Part shown: positions 54,148 to 62,408 of the stretch, in pieces
How positions within the stretch are numbered: the stretch's first letter is position 1
Layout: every line of letters starts with the position of its first letter
DNA from: Peribacillus cavernae
GTDB taxonomy: Bacteria; Bacillota; Bacilli; Bacillales; DSM-1321
Assembly: GCF_003989135.1 (NCBI RefSeq)
Contig: NZ_RYZZ01000006.1
Coordinates: forward strand, 124,001 to 188,000
Length of the DNA stretch: 64,000 nucleotides
Direction: 5' to 3'
Notes under the pieces: generated by a model
Database searches by the model: none
Seen by the model: only the letters and a program-made list of their open reading frames with translations
Told to the model about the DNA's origin: nothing
Program-made: the position numbers and the translations under genes

Positions 54148-54270
54148 ATGAAGATAATTGATATTGACAAATTATTGGAGGCTACGGTTGAAATCGCAGA
54201 AGAAGGTCATTCATATGAGCTTAACAAAGTTGATATAGACCAGTTGCTTGAAAATACAATGGATTGGTAG
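54148..54270 (+). CDS. Candidate small acidic protein, 40 residues
   Basis: A 41-codon frame starting with MKIIDIDKLLEATVEIAEEG and ending in LLENTMDW. It has a perfect AAGGAGG site nine bases before the ATG and a terminator hairpin right behind the stop. The two halves repeat a pattern: I-D-I-D-K-L-L-E-A-T and V-D-I-D-Q-L-L-E-N-T. It is acidic, has one Trp at the very end and no Cys, signal peptide or membrane segment. It lies alone between decayed genes. I do not recognise it. Confidence 0.6.
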   Translation: MKIIDIDKLLEATVEIAEEGHSYELNKVDIDQLLENTMDW

Positions 54271-54273
54271 AAA

Positions 54274-54302
54274 GCCGGTATAAGAGCTCCTGGCTTTTTT
54301 CA
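54274..54302 (+). terminator. Terminator of candidate small gene
   Basis: AAGCCGG and CCTGGCTT pair with one bulge, followed by TTTTTC, within a few bases of the stop of the 40-residue gene. Confidence 0.65.
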
Positions 54303-54503
54303 AGAGAGAAGAAAGTGTGGGTTTTCCTACGACCCGGTTATTGAATTACCGTCGCTTGGACTCCTAAATATAAAAAATCGATCAAAGGCCTTACATAGAC
54401 ATTTCAGATTACATACAAACTTTGGAGCTGGATACCAACTGAAGGATAGTGATCCAGATAAACTTGTCGAAAGCATACAAAAAATAATCATTGGAATGAT
54501 CCA

Positions 54504-54602
54504 CTATTTTTCCAATCGAACAAAGCCAAGTACAATAAACATGGAAACCCAGCCAACTACAAGCACGGATTGAAGAATAGTCTCTACCAATACATCGTTC
54601 AT
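54504..54602 (-). CDS. Candidate small membrane protein, 32 residues
   Basis: A 33-codon frame on the minus strand with GGGAGTG upstream of the ATG. The product starts MNDVLVETILQ, has one hydrophobic helix (VLVVGWVSMFIVLGF) and ends in VRLEK, so it would sit in the membrane with a positive tail. Such peptides are common in Bacillus, but the site is only moderate and no homolog is known to me. Confidence 0.35.
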   Translation of the reverse strand: MNDVLVETILQSVLVVGWVSMFIVLGFVRLEK

Positions 54603-54717
54603 GAAATTTCACTCCCATCTGGTACAGTTTATGTTTAGAATATGCAAACTCCTTGCTAATTATTTGCAAGTGTAAAAGGGAGTATAGTTTCTTTTGGGGA
54701 TGACATCACCATAATCA

Positions 54718-54752
54718 AAAGAGGCTAACCCACATATAGTGGATTAACCTCT
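54718..54752 (-). terminator. Terminator of L,D-transpeptidase gene
   Basis: On the minus strand AGAGGTTAATCCAC pairs with GTGGGTTAGCCTCT, with G-U pairs, followed by TTTTGATT, just behind the stop. On the plus strand a TTTTTTT run also follows the stem. Confidence 0.85.
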
Positions 54753-54756
54753 TTTT

Positions 54757-55503
54757 TTATTTCATGCCTAACGCTTTTTTAGTAGCTGGACCAACAATTC
54801 CATCGGCAGTTAATTTCTTTGCTTTTTGGAACTTGCGTACAGCGGAATCCGTGTTTTGTCCAAAGGTCCCATCAATACCTTTCGTGCTGTAGCCGAGCTT
54901 AGTAAGAATTCGCTGAAGTTCCGCAACCTCAGCTCCGCGGCTTCCTTTTTTCAATACTGCGTTTGAAGCCCCTGGGGGGACAGTTCCATTTGACTTTTGC
55001 ACATTAAATCCGTTCGCCGCGGCAAGAGAGTCAAAAGATTTTCCTGATGTCGTGATAATAACAGGTGTATTTACCTTTACCTTGGAAAATAACCACTGAA
55101 CCTCATTGTTATACATCCGTACACAGCCGCTGCTCACATACTGACCAATCGAACTGGCATTATTGTTGCCGTGAATCGCATAAGTCGTTCCCCACGTACC
55201 CCTTGCATTAATCCCAAGCCATCTGTTTCCTAACGGATTGTTTGGACTTCCTCCAGGAATTTTCCCTTTGTAGTAGGGACGATTGACAATTTTGTTGACA
55301 ATCTTGAACTTCCCTTCAGGTGTATACGATGCATTTCTTCCGGTAGCAACCCGGAAAACCTTTGTCAGCCTGCTGTTCTCATAGTAGGCAAGCTGATTGT
55401 TTGATTTGTTTATGATGATAAACTGGCTCCCCGCTGCAAAAGCCGGCTTAACACCAACAAACATAAAACAAACCAATACCATACACAGTAGAATTTTTCT
55501 CAT
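54757..55503 (-). CDS. L,D-transpeptidase (YkuD) with peptidoglycan-binding domain
   Basis: A 248-residue exported enzyme. It has a signal peptide (1-23, ending AFA), a YkuD domain (about 26-152) with catalytic His111 (AIHGNNN) and Cys127 (SSGCVRM), and a C-terminal peptidoglycan-binding domain 1 (about 183-246; GSRGAEVAELQRIL, GIDGTFGQNTDSAVRKFQ). It forms or exchanges 3-3 crosslinks in peptidoglycan. In B. subtilis the like protein YkuD is made in the mother cell late in sporulation. The start follows AAGGGGAAAC. It is monocistronic. Confidence 0.93.
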   Translation of the reverse strand: MRKILLCMVLVCFMFVGVKPAFAAGSQFIIINKSNNQLAYYENSRLTKVFRVATGRNASYTPEGKFKIVNKIVNRPYYKGKIPGGSPNNPLGNRWLGINARGTWGTTYAIHGNNNASSIGQYVSSGCVRMYNNEVQWLFSKVKVNTPVIITTSGKSFDSLAAANGFNVQKSNGTVPPGASNAVLKKGSRGAEVAELQRILTKLGYSTKGIDGTFGQNTDSAVRKFQKAKKLTADGIVGPATKKALGMK

Positions 55504-55649
55504 GTTTCCCCTTCCTTCTTTCTAACTTTTTAATGAAACCCTTCTATCCTATGCTTCTATATTTGCGTCTGATTACAGAAATGTTTGCTTTTTTACAAAA
55601 ATATTCCAAATCGATTAGACGTACTTTCCATTTCACGTGCCTTTTGGAT
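55504..55649. other. Short gap without gene
   Basis: No gene, terminator or known RNA is visible between the transpeptidase start and the transposase remnant. Confidence 0.5.
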
Positions 55650-56250
55650 TTATGTATCATCCTCGATCACGGTGAAGTGGCACGTGTAATAAATGTCCAC
55701 CGGGACTGTAGCCGTCTTTGATCGTCCCTGACGTCTTTTTACTTTTTCCATCCGTTTCACTTCACCAATAAGTTGATGATAATTAATCTTGTAGCCGAAT
55801 GTTGATCCAATTGTACGGCGGCATCTTCGTGGCAATGGTATTCGATCTCACTCCAGGTTTTCATGGATTTTTCGATCTCCGATCGTTCGTTGGACACGTC
55901 AAGATCTTTTTTCTGAGATCCCTTCCTTCTCCAGAGCTTCAAAAGCAATATCGTGATAAATGCCTGGAAGGTCAATCTATGCGAGCTTTTCCAAAGCCCG
56001 CCCCAAGCGGTCATCGTTAAAATCATCGGGCTACCGAGCCTTGTCAAATAAATTGGAAATCTCCACGTTTACAAAATTCATTCACACGATAAAGGGGTTC
56101 TCGCTTAACAAAAAGGTTAATAACCAACGCTTTAATGGCTTGACCGGGGGACATTTCCGCTCGGTTTGAATCCCAGGAAACACGATCGTTAATATGCTTC
56201 ACCACATTCAGTTCATCGCAAAAGTGAGCAAATGACGGAGGAAAACAAGC
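55650..56250 (-). pseudogene. IS1634-family transposase remnant
   Basis: On the minus strand pieces of an IS1634-type (DUF4277) transposase can be read in several frames: VKHINDRVSWD, SPGQAIKALVINLFVKREPL, DDFNDDRLGRALEKLA, DLPGIYHDIAFEALEKEGIS, and finally VKRMEKVKRRQGRSK with YYTCHFTVIEDD. Frameshifts, stops and a large central deletion separate them. The catalytic residues cannot all be present. I did not find clear terminal inverted repeats. Confidence 0.8.
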
Positions 56251-56465
56251 ATAGATTTTTGAGCATCTTCAACTGTGCTGGACACGCAGATCACCTCATT
56301 CAGGAAGTATTCTAACAATGATTCGACCTTAGGTATCTTCAATCCTTTTAAGTGACAATCAAAATCAATTTTCGTCAATTTCTTACATGAGGAAAATAGG
56401 TTGACCGTTTAACCAGATTTATGTATGGTAGAATAATTCTGGTAGAAATTTATGGAGGGATGAGA

Positions 56466-56780
56466 ATGGAATATCAGGGTTATTCAGTTTATGACGATGA
56501 TTCATTTTTTGACAAATATATGGCCAGAAGAAGTCGCAACAATAGCCCAAATGCTTTAATTGAGAAGCCTATTATTTTAACTCTTATTGGAGATGTCAAA
56601 GGAAAAACGTTATTGGATCTTGGCAACGATAGAAGAGTATTTCCACAGCTTAAAGCAGGCCGGATTTTGCATTGAAGACATTAAAGAAGGGAAACATCGC
56701 AGGAACATTTTCAAAATCAGGAAGAATTTGAGCGTAGGATGAGAATTCCGCTATTCTTACTATTTCATTGTAAAAAATAA
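56466..56780 (+). pseudogene. Class I SAM-dependent methyltransferase, deleted and frameshifted
   Basis: The frame starts well (GGAGGG site, MEYQGYSVYDDDSFFDKY) and reaches the SAM loop (KGKTLLDLG). It then jumps to a C-terminal part (IEEYFHSLKQAGFCIEDIKE) and, in a further frame, to EERRMRIPLFLLF-like sequence ending at 56780 (FERRMRIPLFLLFHCKK). The central half is missing and there is at least one more frameshift. It is dead. Confidence 0.82.
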
Positions 56781-56902
56781 GCATTCATTCTCTTTGTTCC
56801 ATTAAATTCATAAAGAACTACATTCAATCCAAATGGGACTGTCACGATTTTCATACCTGGTCATTTAATATAAGAGAGAAAAATAGGTATGGAGGTGTCC
56901 AT

Positions 56903-57352
56903 TTGTCCAGGGTGACCATTGATGATTATCTTCAGGAAGGAATTCATGGCAAGAAGGTGCTTAAACCGGAGGAACGGAAAAAATACCTGGGGACCTTGAG
57001 GGAAAGGGTAGTTGTTGTTTTAACCCGGGCTCAGGTGAGGGAGGCAACCACTTATCCGGAAATTGCCCGACTTCTAAAAGAAAATTACAAGGCAACTTTA
57101 TTGTTGAATGGCGCTATGAATTACTCAGATTTAGCAAAATATATTGCTTTAGCCTCAAAAATCAAAGCCCCTTATAAAATTATAGCTAGCCCTGAGCATA
57201 CATCTGAATTAGGGCTGGTTTTGGCCTCTGATACAGCAGTTGATAAAGACACGATTACTATTGATCAGCGCCCTAAACAAAAAGCGGAAAAAAGGAAGAG
57301 ACCAGGTTTTGTTTCGAGATTCATCAACAAACTGAAAAAGAAAAGAAATTGA
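56903..57352 (+). CDS. yueI: YueI family protein (DUF1694)
   Basis: A 149-residue cytoplasmic protein of the DUF1694 family. The core YLGTLRERVVVVLTRAQV and LLLNGAMNYSDLAKYI is that of B. subtilis YueI, folded like ribosomal protein L7Ae. The C-terminal 25 residues are strongly basic (KAEKRKRPGF, KKKRN). The start is TTG at 56903 with GGAGGTGTCCAT upstream. The function is unknown. Confidence 0.88.
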   Translation: MSRVTIDDYLQEGIHGKKVLKPEERKKYLGTLRERVVVVLTRAQVREATTYPEIARLLKENYKATLLLNGAMNYSDLAKYIALASKIKAPYKIIASPEHTSELGLVLASDTAVDKDTITIDQRPKQKAEKRKRPGFVSRFINKLKKKRN

Positions 57353-57358
57353 TTTGCG

Positions 57359-57385
57359 TGCATTACTAGTTGTAATGCATTTTTT
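57359..57385 (+). terminator. Terminator of yueI
   Basis: TGCATTAC (57359-57366) and GTAATGCA (57372-57379) form a perfect 8-bp stem, followed by TTTTTTG. Confidence 0.88.
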
Positions 57386-57468
57386 GATTTATGCAGCAGG
57401 AATTTCAATAGTCATGCTGAATAAACAAAGAAAGTACAAGACAATATCCTGAGCCTGGAGGGAACCGT

Positions 57469-57966
57469 ATGAACAGGTCGATATTCCCTGCTTTTTCCGC
57501 AATCGTTATCAATGGGATCGTTTTAGCATCATTATTTTTGACCATTTTAGTTTTAAATGGCTTCAGCAAACCTGGTTTGACACAGGCACAGACGGAACTG
57601 CCTAGCGGACAAATAAGTACTGTGCTAAAAACACAATCTCTCCAAGCAGCTGATCACGATTGGACAAAGAAAGATGGTGAACGCCTGGTCCAGAAGATTC
57701 TAGATATCACCGTATTTGCCGGAAAACATGAAATGCTACGTTTCAAAAAAGGAACAAAGGCCCGTTTTTATCTGAAGGAGAAAGGACACGAGCTGAATGG
57801 ACAACCTGCCGAACTCTTTTTGATCCAGAACGGAAAAAAGGACAAAATCAACCATGAGAAGGGAGCCTTCCTTTTTCCTGATAAAGAAGGAACGTTCATT
57901 TTTGAAGCAAACTTTGAGTCGGAGCAAGGGTCTATTCAATACGTAACTGAACTGGAGATTTACTAA
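57469..57966 (+). CDS. Hypothetical membrane-anchored extracellular protein
   Basis: A 165-residue protein with an N-terminal membrane anchor (about residues 9-32, FSAIVINGIVLASLFLTILV) and an outside domain rich in beta strands and Lys/Glu. I do not recognise the family. The C-terminal half (ATKARFYLKEKGHELNG-like, then EGTFIFEANFESEQGS) resembles a small beta-sandwich. It starts at 57469 behind GGAGGGAACCGT and is monocistronic. Confidence 0.7.
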   Translation: MNRSIFPAFSAIVINGIVLASLFLTILVLNGFSKPGLTQAQTELPSGQISTVLKTQSLQAADHDWTKKDGERLVQKILDITVFAGKHEMLRFKKGTKARFYLKEKGHELNGQPAELFLIQNGKKDKINHEKGAFLFPDKEGTFIFEANFESEQGSIQYVTELEIY

Positions 57967-58007
57967 CAACAGGGGATCGCAAAATATCAATTTAACATTC
58001 TGGAGAT

Positions 58008-58090
58008 TAATTCAACAAAACTTCACAGGAATTCAACTAAACTGAGTTGGAATTCAGCCAAACAATATCCAGAAGCTAATTCAACCAAAT
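58008..58090. repeat. Four short direct repeats AATTCA(A/G)C(A/T/C)AAA
   Basis: The unit (T/G)AATTCARCNAAA occurs at 58008, 58029, 58050 and 58078, so the steps are 21, 21 and 28 bases. It lies between convergent genes, before the terminator of the formate dehydrogenase operon. Confidence 0.75.
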
Positions 58091-58109
58091 TTGCAATTGT
58101 CAATCCGAA

Positions 58110-58150
58110 AAAAAGTAAAACACCCGCCGCTAAATAGCTCAGCAGGCGGG
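58110..58150 (-). terminator. Terminator of formate dehydrogenase operon
   Basis: On the minus strand CCCGCC-TGCT and AGC-GGCGGG form a stem, followed by TGTTTTACTTTTTTT. It lies about 75 bases behind the DUF1641 gene. Confidence 0.85.
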
Positions 58151-58224
58151 AGGGTACTATCTTGACACATTTTCCGAACGAGAAAGCCTATTACGGTGCC
58201 ACAGCACCCCCTTAGAGGGGAGTG

Positions 58225-58707
58225 TTAATCATTTTTTAGAGCTTTTCCCATTCCCTTCAGGAAGTGAATGCCGAATCCAATCGAGCGATTAATATCTGGA
58301 TCGTTCAAAACCTTCATTATATCTCGGGCGCCGACTTTTTTATTGCTATTTAAATGCTCGTTGGCCGCATGCAAGCCGGCAATGCTGCTTTTCACAACCT
58401 TTTCAGTGGCATGAGGATCTGCCTGCATAATCGCTCCGGTAGCACCCATTAACACATTTAGCAGGTTTGTTACCGGTTCCCGCGAAACTTGTTCCAGGGC
58501 AACTTTTGTGATTTTTTCCTTGGATTGAATTATGGAGTGAGCAGCTCCAAGGACCCCGATGTCATTCAGTTGGCCAACAATTCCCATCAGTTTGTTAAGA
58601 GCTTCCTCATTCTCGGAAAGGAGGGACTTTAACTCATCAAGTTTTTGCTGTTGCAGTTCCTCGGCTGTCAGGACTTTTTTCTGAATAAATGTTATAGGTT
58701 GAGCCAT
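58225..58707 (-). CDS. yrhD: DUF1641 protein, formate dehydrogenase partner (YrhD-like)
   Basis: A 160-residue helical cytoplasmic protein of the DUF1641 family. The conserved string NDIGVLGAAHSIIQ is near residue 50. It is always found beside FdhF-type formate dehydrogenases, as YrhD beside YrhE in B. subtilis, and may act as small subunit or assembly factor. It starts 20 bases after the fdhF stop behind AAGGAGGAAATTC, so both share a transcript. Confidence 0.9.
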   Translation of the reverse strand: MAQPITFIQKKVLTAEELQQQKLDELKSLLSENEEALNKLMGIVGQLNDIGVLGAAHSIIQSKEKITKVALEQVSREPVTNLLNVLMGATGAIMQADPHATEKVVKSSIAGLHAANEHLNSNKKVGARDIMKVLNDPDINRSIGFGIHFLKGMGKALKND

Positions 58708-58726
58708 ATGAATTTCCTCCTTACAA

Positions 58727-61714
58727 TCAATGTGTCAGATGAACATAACCAGGACGATTCCATTTACGTTCTACCTCGACACCTTTTTGAGGGTTGCGTT
58801 TTTTAGTACGATGGTTACTTGCAGCTAGAGGAGTTTCCCCATCTACACGCAATATCTCCATACGGACCATAGTTTGCTTATAGGCAGGCGTATTCGTACG
58901 CTGGTCGACCGCAGGGCCTGATAAAAAGTTAATCGCCGAATCTTTGTCTACTGAATTCATCGGCAAGAAAAGCTCATTTGCTTTAACACGATCTGTTACA
59001 AGTGCATGTAATTTAACTGCACCAAACGGAGAGATAAGGCGCACAAGTGAACCATCATGAATTCCACGGTCTTTTGCAAGTTCAGGAGAAACTTCGACGA
59101 ATACTTCAGGTACTTTAGATTGAATCCCAGTTGATTTGTTCGTCATATTTCCTTCGTGGAAATGCTCAAGCATTCTGCCATTGTTGATGTGAAGGTCATA
59201 TTGTTCAGGGAATTCAACAGGACGTACCCAATCAGAAAGGGCAAAACGGGCTTTTTTATCAGGAAAATTAAATCCATCTACATAAAGCAGCGGTGTGCTT
59301 TTCCCATCAAAGCTGCCCCATAGGAAACTGTTCCAACCTTCAAGCACGTCATAATTTGCTTCTCCAAAAAGAGGAGATAAACTTGCCATCTCTGCAAAGA
59401 TTTCACTAGGATGGCTATATTCCCAATTTGCACCTAAACGGTTCGCAACCTCTTGCACGATCCACCAATCAGGCTTGGAGTCTCCCAGTGTTGGAAGTGC
59501 TTGATACAATCTTTGTACACGTCGTTCTGTGTTTGTAAATGTTCCATCTTTTTCAAGAGATGGAGTGGCAGGCAAGACTACATCTGCATATTGAGCTGTT
59601 CTGGAAAGGAAAATATCCTGAACAACAAAGAATTCAAGGCTTGATAAAATATCGTGTACGTGATTGGCATTGGAATCTACAAGCGCCATATCTTCTCCGA
59701 CTAGATACATAGCTTTCATCTTGCCTTCATCAATCGAGTGAAGCATTTGAATATTGTCAAGACCTGGTTTTCCGTCGATTTTCACGCCATAAGCTTCTTC
59801 AAATTTTGCACGGGCAGCATCATCGGTAATGTGCTGATAACCTGGAAGCCAGCCTGGGAGAGTTCCCATATCGCAGGCACCTTGTACATTGTTATGCCCA
59901 CGAAGAGGGTAGGCACCAGCGCCAGGCCGGCGATAGTTTCCTGTAGCAAGAAGCAAGTTGGAAATCGCGGCGGACGTATCAGAACCACCGGTGTTTTGGG
60001 TTACACCCATTCCCCATAGAATACTAGTACCATCCGCATCGCGAATCGTTTCAGCTACGTGGATCAGGGTTTCTCTTGAAATACCCGTCATTTTTTCAGC
60101 ATATTCAAGGGTATACTTTTCAAGAACTTCATCGAAATCTTCAAAAAAGTTAACATTTTCTTCAATGAACTTCTGATCGTGCCATCCTTGATCGATGATA
60201 TATTTCGTTACAGCCATCAGCCAAACCTGGTCCGTTCCTTGCTTTGGACTCATAAAAATATCAGAGCGTTCTGCCATCTCGTTTTTACGAAGATCAGAAA
60301 CAATCAGTTTTTGGCCATGCAGCTTATGCGCACGTTTAACGCGGGTAGCAAGTACCGGGTGGCCTTCCGCTGGATTTGCTCCAACGATGATTACAAGGCC
60401 TGCTTTCGCGATATCCTTAATAGTTCCGGCATCTCCGCCCATACCCACTGTACGGAATAAACCATCGGTTGCCGGGGATTGACAGTAACGTGAGCAATTA
60501 TCAACATTGTTCGTTTCAAAGACCTGACGTGCTAATTTTTGAATGACATAATTTTCTTCATTGGTAATTTTAGAAGAAGAGATAAAGCCGACGGAACCTT
60601 TACCGTATTGTTGTTTAATTGAACCCAATTTACTTGCAACTAAATCGAGCGCTTCTTCCCAGCTGGATTCAACAAACGTTCCATTTTTACGGATTAACGG
60701 CTTGGTGATACGTTCCTCAGAATTTACGAAATCCCAGCCGAATTTTCCTTTTACGCAAGTAGAAATCGCGTTAACCGGTGCATCGGAGGTTGGCTGGATT
60801 TTTAGGATTTTGCGGTCTTTTGTCCAAACCTCGAATGAGCAGCCTACGCCGCAAAACGTACAAACCGTTTTCGTTTTCTTCGTGCGTGTGTCACGCATAG
60901 CCGCTTCTACTTCGGAAATCGCGAAAATAGTTGTATAGTCTGGTTCTACTTCTTTAATTAGATCTATCATCGGTGTAAGCATTTCATCATCAAGGGCAGT
61001 CATGAATCCAGCTTCTCCGAGCATTGATTTCTCTTGCAAAGCATTACATGGGCATATCGTTACACATTGTCCGCAACCTACGCATGAAGAATCATTAATA
61101 GTAGTACCAGCATCCCAGATTACCCGTGGACGCTCCGCCTCCCAATCAATGGAAATGGTTTCATTCACCTGTAAGTTCTGGCATACTTCCACGCATTGGC
61201 CACAGGCAATACATTGATTTGGATCATAACGGTAGAAGGGATGTGTCATGTCTACTTGATCCGTCGTGACCTTAGGAGTGTAGGGATATTTCTGATGGGC
61301 GATCTCCATCATTTCTGCTGTATTATGTAATTTACAATTGCCGTTATTGTTATCGCAAACTGTGCAATATAATAAATGGTTTTCCAAAATCCGATCCATT
61401 GCCTCTGTCTGCGCCGCTTTGGCAGGGCTGGAAGCAAGTTCGATATACATGCCTTCTTTTGCAACAGTAGAACAGGATCGCCCCAACTTTCCGTTTACCT
61501 CGACAATGCAGGTATCACATGTTTGAATCGGATCGACTTCAGGTACGTAACAAATCTGTGGATGCTGGATATCATTTTCATTCAATATTTGAAGGATGGT
61601 TGACCCTTCTTTAGCTGTGTATGGCTGATTGTTAATCATCAGGCTGATTGTGCTTTTAGCCATTATGTTCAGTGTGCCATCCTTGCTTACAAGACTGATT
61701 GTGCCATTTCCCAT
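58727..61714 (-). CDS. fdhF: Formate dehydrogenase, catalytic subunit (YrhE/FdhF type)
   Basis: A 995-residue cytoplasmic molybdenum enzyme. Parts in order: 2Fe-2S ferredoxin-like domain with four Cys (CYVPEVDPIQTCDTC and RSC), a His/Cys G-type segment (LYCTVCDNNNGNCKLH), two 4Fe-4S sites (CIACGQCVEVCQ and CVGCGQCVTICPC), then the molybdopterin domain opening with CTFCGVGCSFE. The active-site residue is Cys411 (NCSRYCQSP), where E. coli FdhF has selenocysteine. The start at 61714 follows GGAAGGATTAAA; the in-frame ATG at 61663 is the classical beginning (MAKSTISLM), but has no site. Oxidises formate to CO2; electrons may go to NAD or an unknown acceptor. Confidence 0.93.
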   Translation of the reverse strand: MGNGTISLVSKDGTLNIMAKSTISLMINNQPYTAKEGSTILQILNENDIQHPQICYVPEVDPIQTCDTCIVEVNGKLGRSCSTVAKEGMYIELASSPAKAAQTEAMDRILENHLLYCTVCDNNNGNCKLHNTAEMMEIAHQKYPYTPKVTTDQVDMTHPFYRYDPNQCIACGQCVEVCQNLQVNETISIDWEAERPRVIWDAGTTINDSSCVGCGQCVTICPCNALQEKSMLGEAGFMTALDDEMLTPMIDLIKEVEPDYTTIFAISEVEAAMRDTRTKKTKTVCTFCGVGCSFEVWTKDRKILKIQPTSDAPVNAISTCVKGKFGWDFVNSEERITKPLIRKNGTFVESSWEEALDLVASKLGSIKQQYGKGSVGFISSSKITNEENYVIQKLARQVFETNNVDNCSRYCQSPATDGLFRTVGMGGDAGTIKDIAKAGLVIIVGANPAEGHPVLATRVKRAHKLHGQKLIVSDLRKNEMAERSDIFMSPKQGTDQVWLMAVTKYIIDQGWHDQKFIEENVNFFEDFDEVLEKYTLEYAEKMTGISRETLIHVAETIRDADGTSILWGMGVTQNTGGSDTSAAISNLLLATGNYRRPGAGAYPLRGHNNVQGACDMGTLPGWLPGYQHITDDAARAKFEEAYGVKIDGKPGLDNIQMLHSIDEGKMKAMYLVGEDMALVDSNANHVHDILSSLEFFVVQDIFLSRTAQYADVVLPATPSLEKDGTFTNTERRVQRLYQALPTLGDSKPDWWIVQEVANRLGANWEYSHPSEIFAEMASLSPLFGEANYDVLEGWNSFLWGSFDGKSTPLLYVDGFNFPDKKARFALSDWVRPVEFPEQYDLHINNGRMLEHFHEGNMTNKSTGIQSKVPEVFVEVSPELAKDRGIHDGSLVRLISPFGAVKLHALVTDRVKANELFLPMNSVDKDSAINFLSGPAVDQRTNTPAYKQTMVRMEILRVDGETPLAASNHRTKKRNPQKGVEVERKWNRPGYVHLTH

Positions 61715-61731
61715 TTTAATCCTTCCTTTCA

Positions 61732-61796
61732 AAATAAAAAAACCACCACGAAGACACAACTCTCCTTTTCAAAAAAGAGAATGCGCTTACATGGTG
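61732..61796 (-). terminator. Attenuator-like terminator in fdhF leader
   Basis: On the minus strand CCACCATG (from 61796) pairs with CGTGGTGG, and the inner arms (AAGCGCATTCTCTTTT and AAAAGGAGAGTTGTGTCTT) continue the stem to about 25 bp with mismatches. A TTTTTTATTTTG run follows. It lies 20 bases before the fdhF start, so it would end transcription unless opened. Confidence 0.7.
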
Positions 61797-61894
61797 GAAC
61801 AGTTCATTAGCAGATCTTACTAAATTACCAATCCATTTTTAAATAGTCCGATAGAACCTTAACAATCGTGTTATTAAGACTCCAACTCAAAGCT

Positions 61895-61923
61895 ATTATA
61901 AACCTACTATTTAAAATACACAA
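61895..61923 (-). promoter_or_regulatory. SigA-type promoter of fdhF
   Basis: On the minus strand TTGTGT (61923-61918), 17 bases, TATAAT (61900-61895). Transcription would start near 61888 and give a leader of about 175 bases with a terminator at its end. Confidence 0.55.
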
Positions 61924-62047
61924 GATGTCCACAAATTAACATCAGGCTTTTATTTTATGAAAACTTCATTTATGATAACTATTGTCAGAAGATCAAACAG
62001 CTTAAGAAATGAGCTCAAGAAATATAGTACTCACAGGGGATAGATGC

Positions 62048-62392
62048 ATGTCAAAACAAATCCATGAATTCAATGATATTCTCAGAAAGCTTAGAAAAGA
62101 ATTATTTGGGAAAGGACCGGAAAAAATCCATACCGTTTTTATTGAAAATAAAGCGATTTCGACCTTATACGGGAACCTGACACCGACGGAAAAATTTATT
62201 GCCCGGACTCCTGAAGGCCGGGATATGGTTCATTCGGCCAGGACAAAACTGATACAGGAAGTGTATAAGAATTCCCCACCGGAAGGGATGAATACACTGG
62301 TAGGTGCAACATTGATCCACTTGTTTTCAGATATCAAGGTGGAAGAGGATATCGGCATTTCCGTATTTATCTTTGACAAAAACATTACATAA
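62048..62392 (+). CDS. DUF2294 protein (YrhF/YbcI-like)
   Basis: A 114-residue cytoplasmic protein of the DUF2294 family. Core strings are GKGPEKIHTVFIENKAI, LTPTEKFIARTPEG and IGISVFIFDKN. In B. subtilis YrhF lies next to yrhE; here the gene lies divergent from fdhF and 16 bases before fdhD. A role in formate metabolism is likely from context only. The earlier start at 62009 lacks a site; ACAGGGG precedes 62048. Confidence 0.88.
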   Translation: MSKQIHEFNDILRKLRKELFGKGPEKIHTVFIENKAISTLYGNLTPTEKFIARTPEGRDMVHSARTKLIQEVYKNSPPEGMNTLVGATLIHLFSDIKVEEDIGISVFIFDKNIT

Positions 62393-62408
62393 AAAGGAGG
62401 GGACTATA

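Noticed and set aside
61732..61796. Hairpin as terminator of the divergent DUF2294 transcript or an unknown plus-strand gene
   Set aside because: On the plus strand the stem is followed by AACAGTTC with no T-run, and the DUF2294 gene starts downstream of it; only the minus strand has a T-run.
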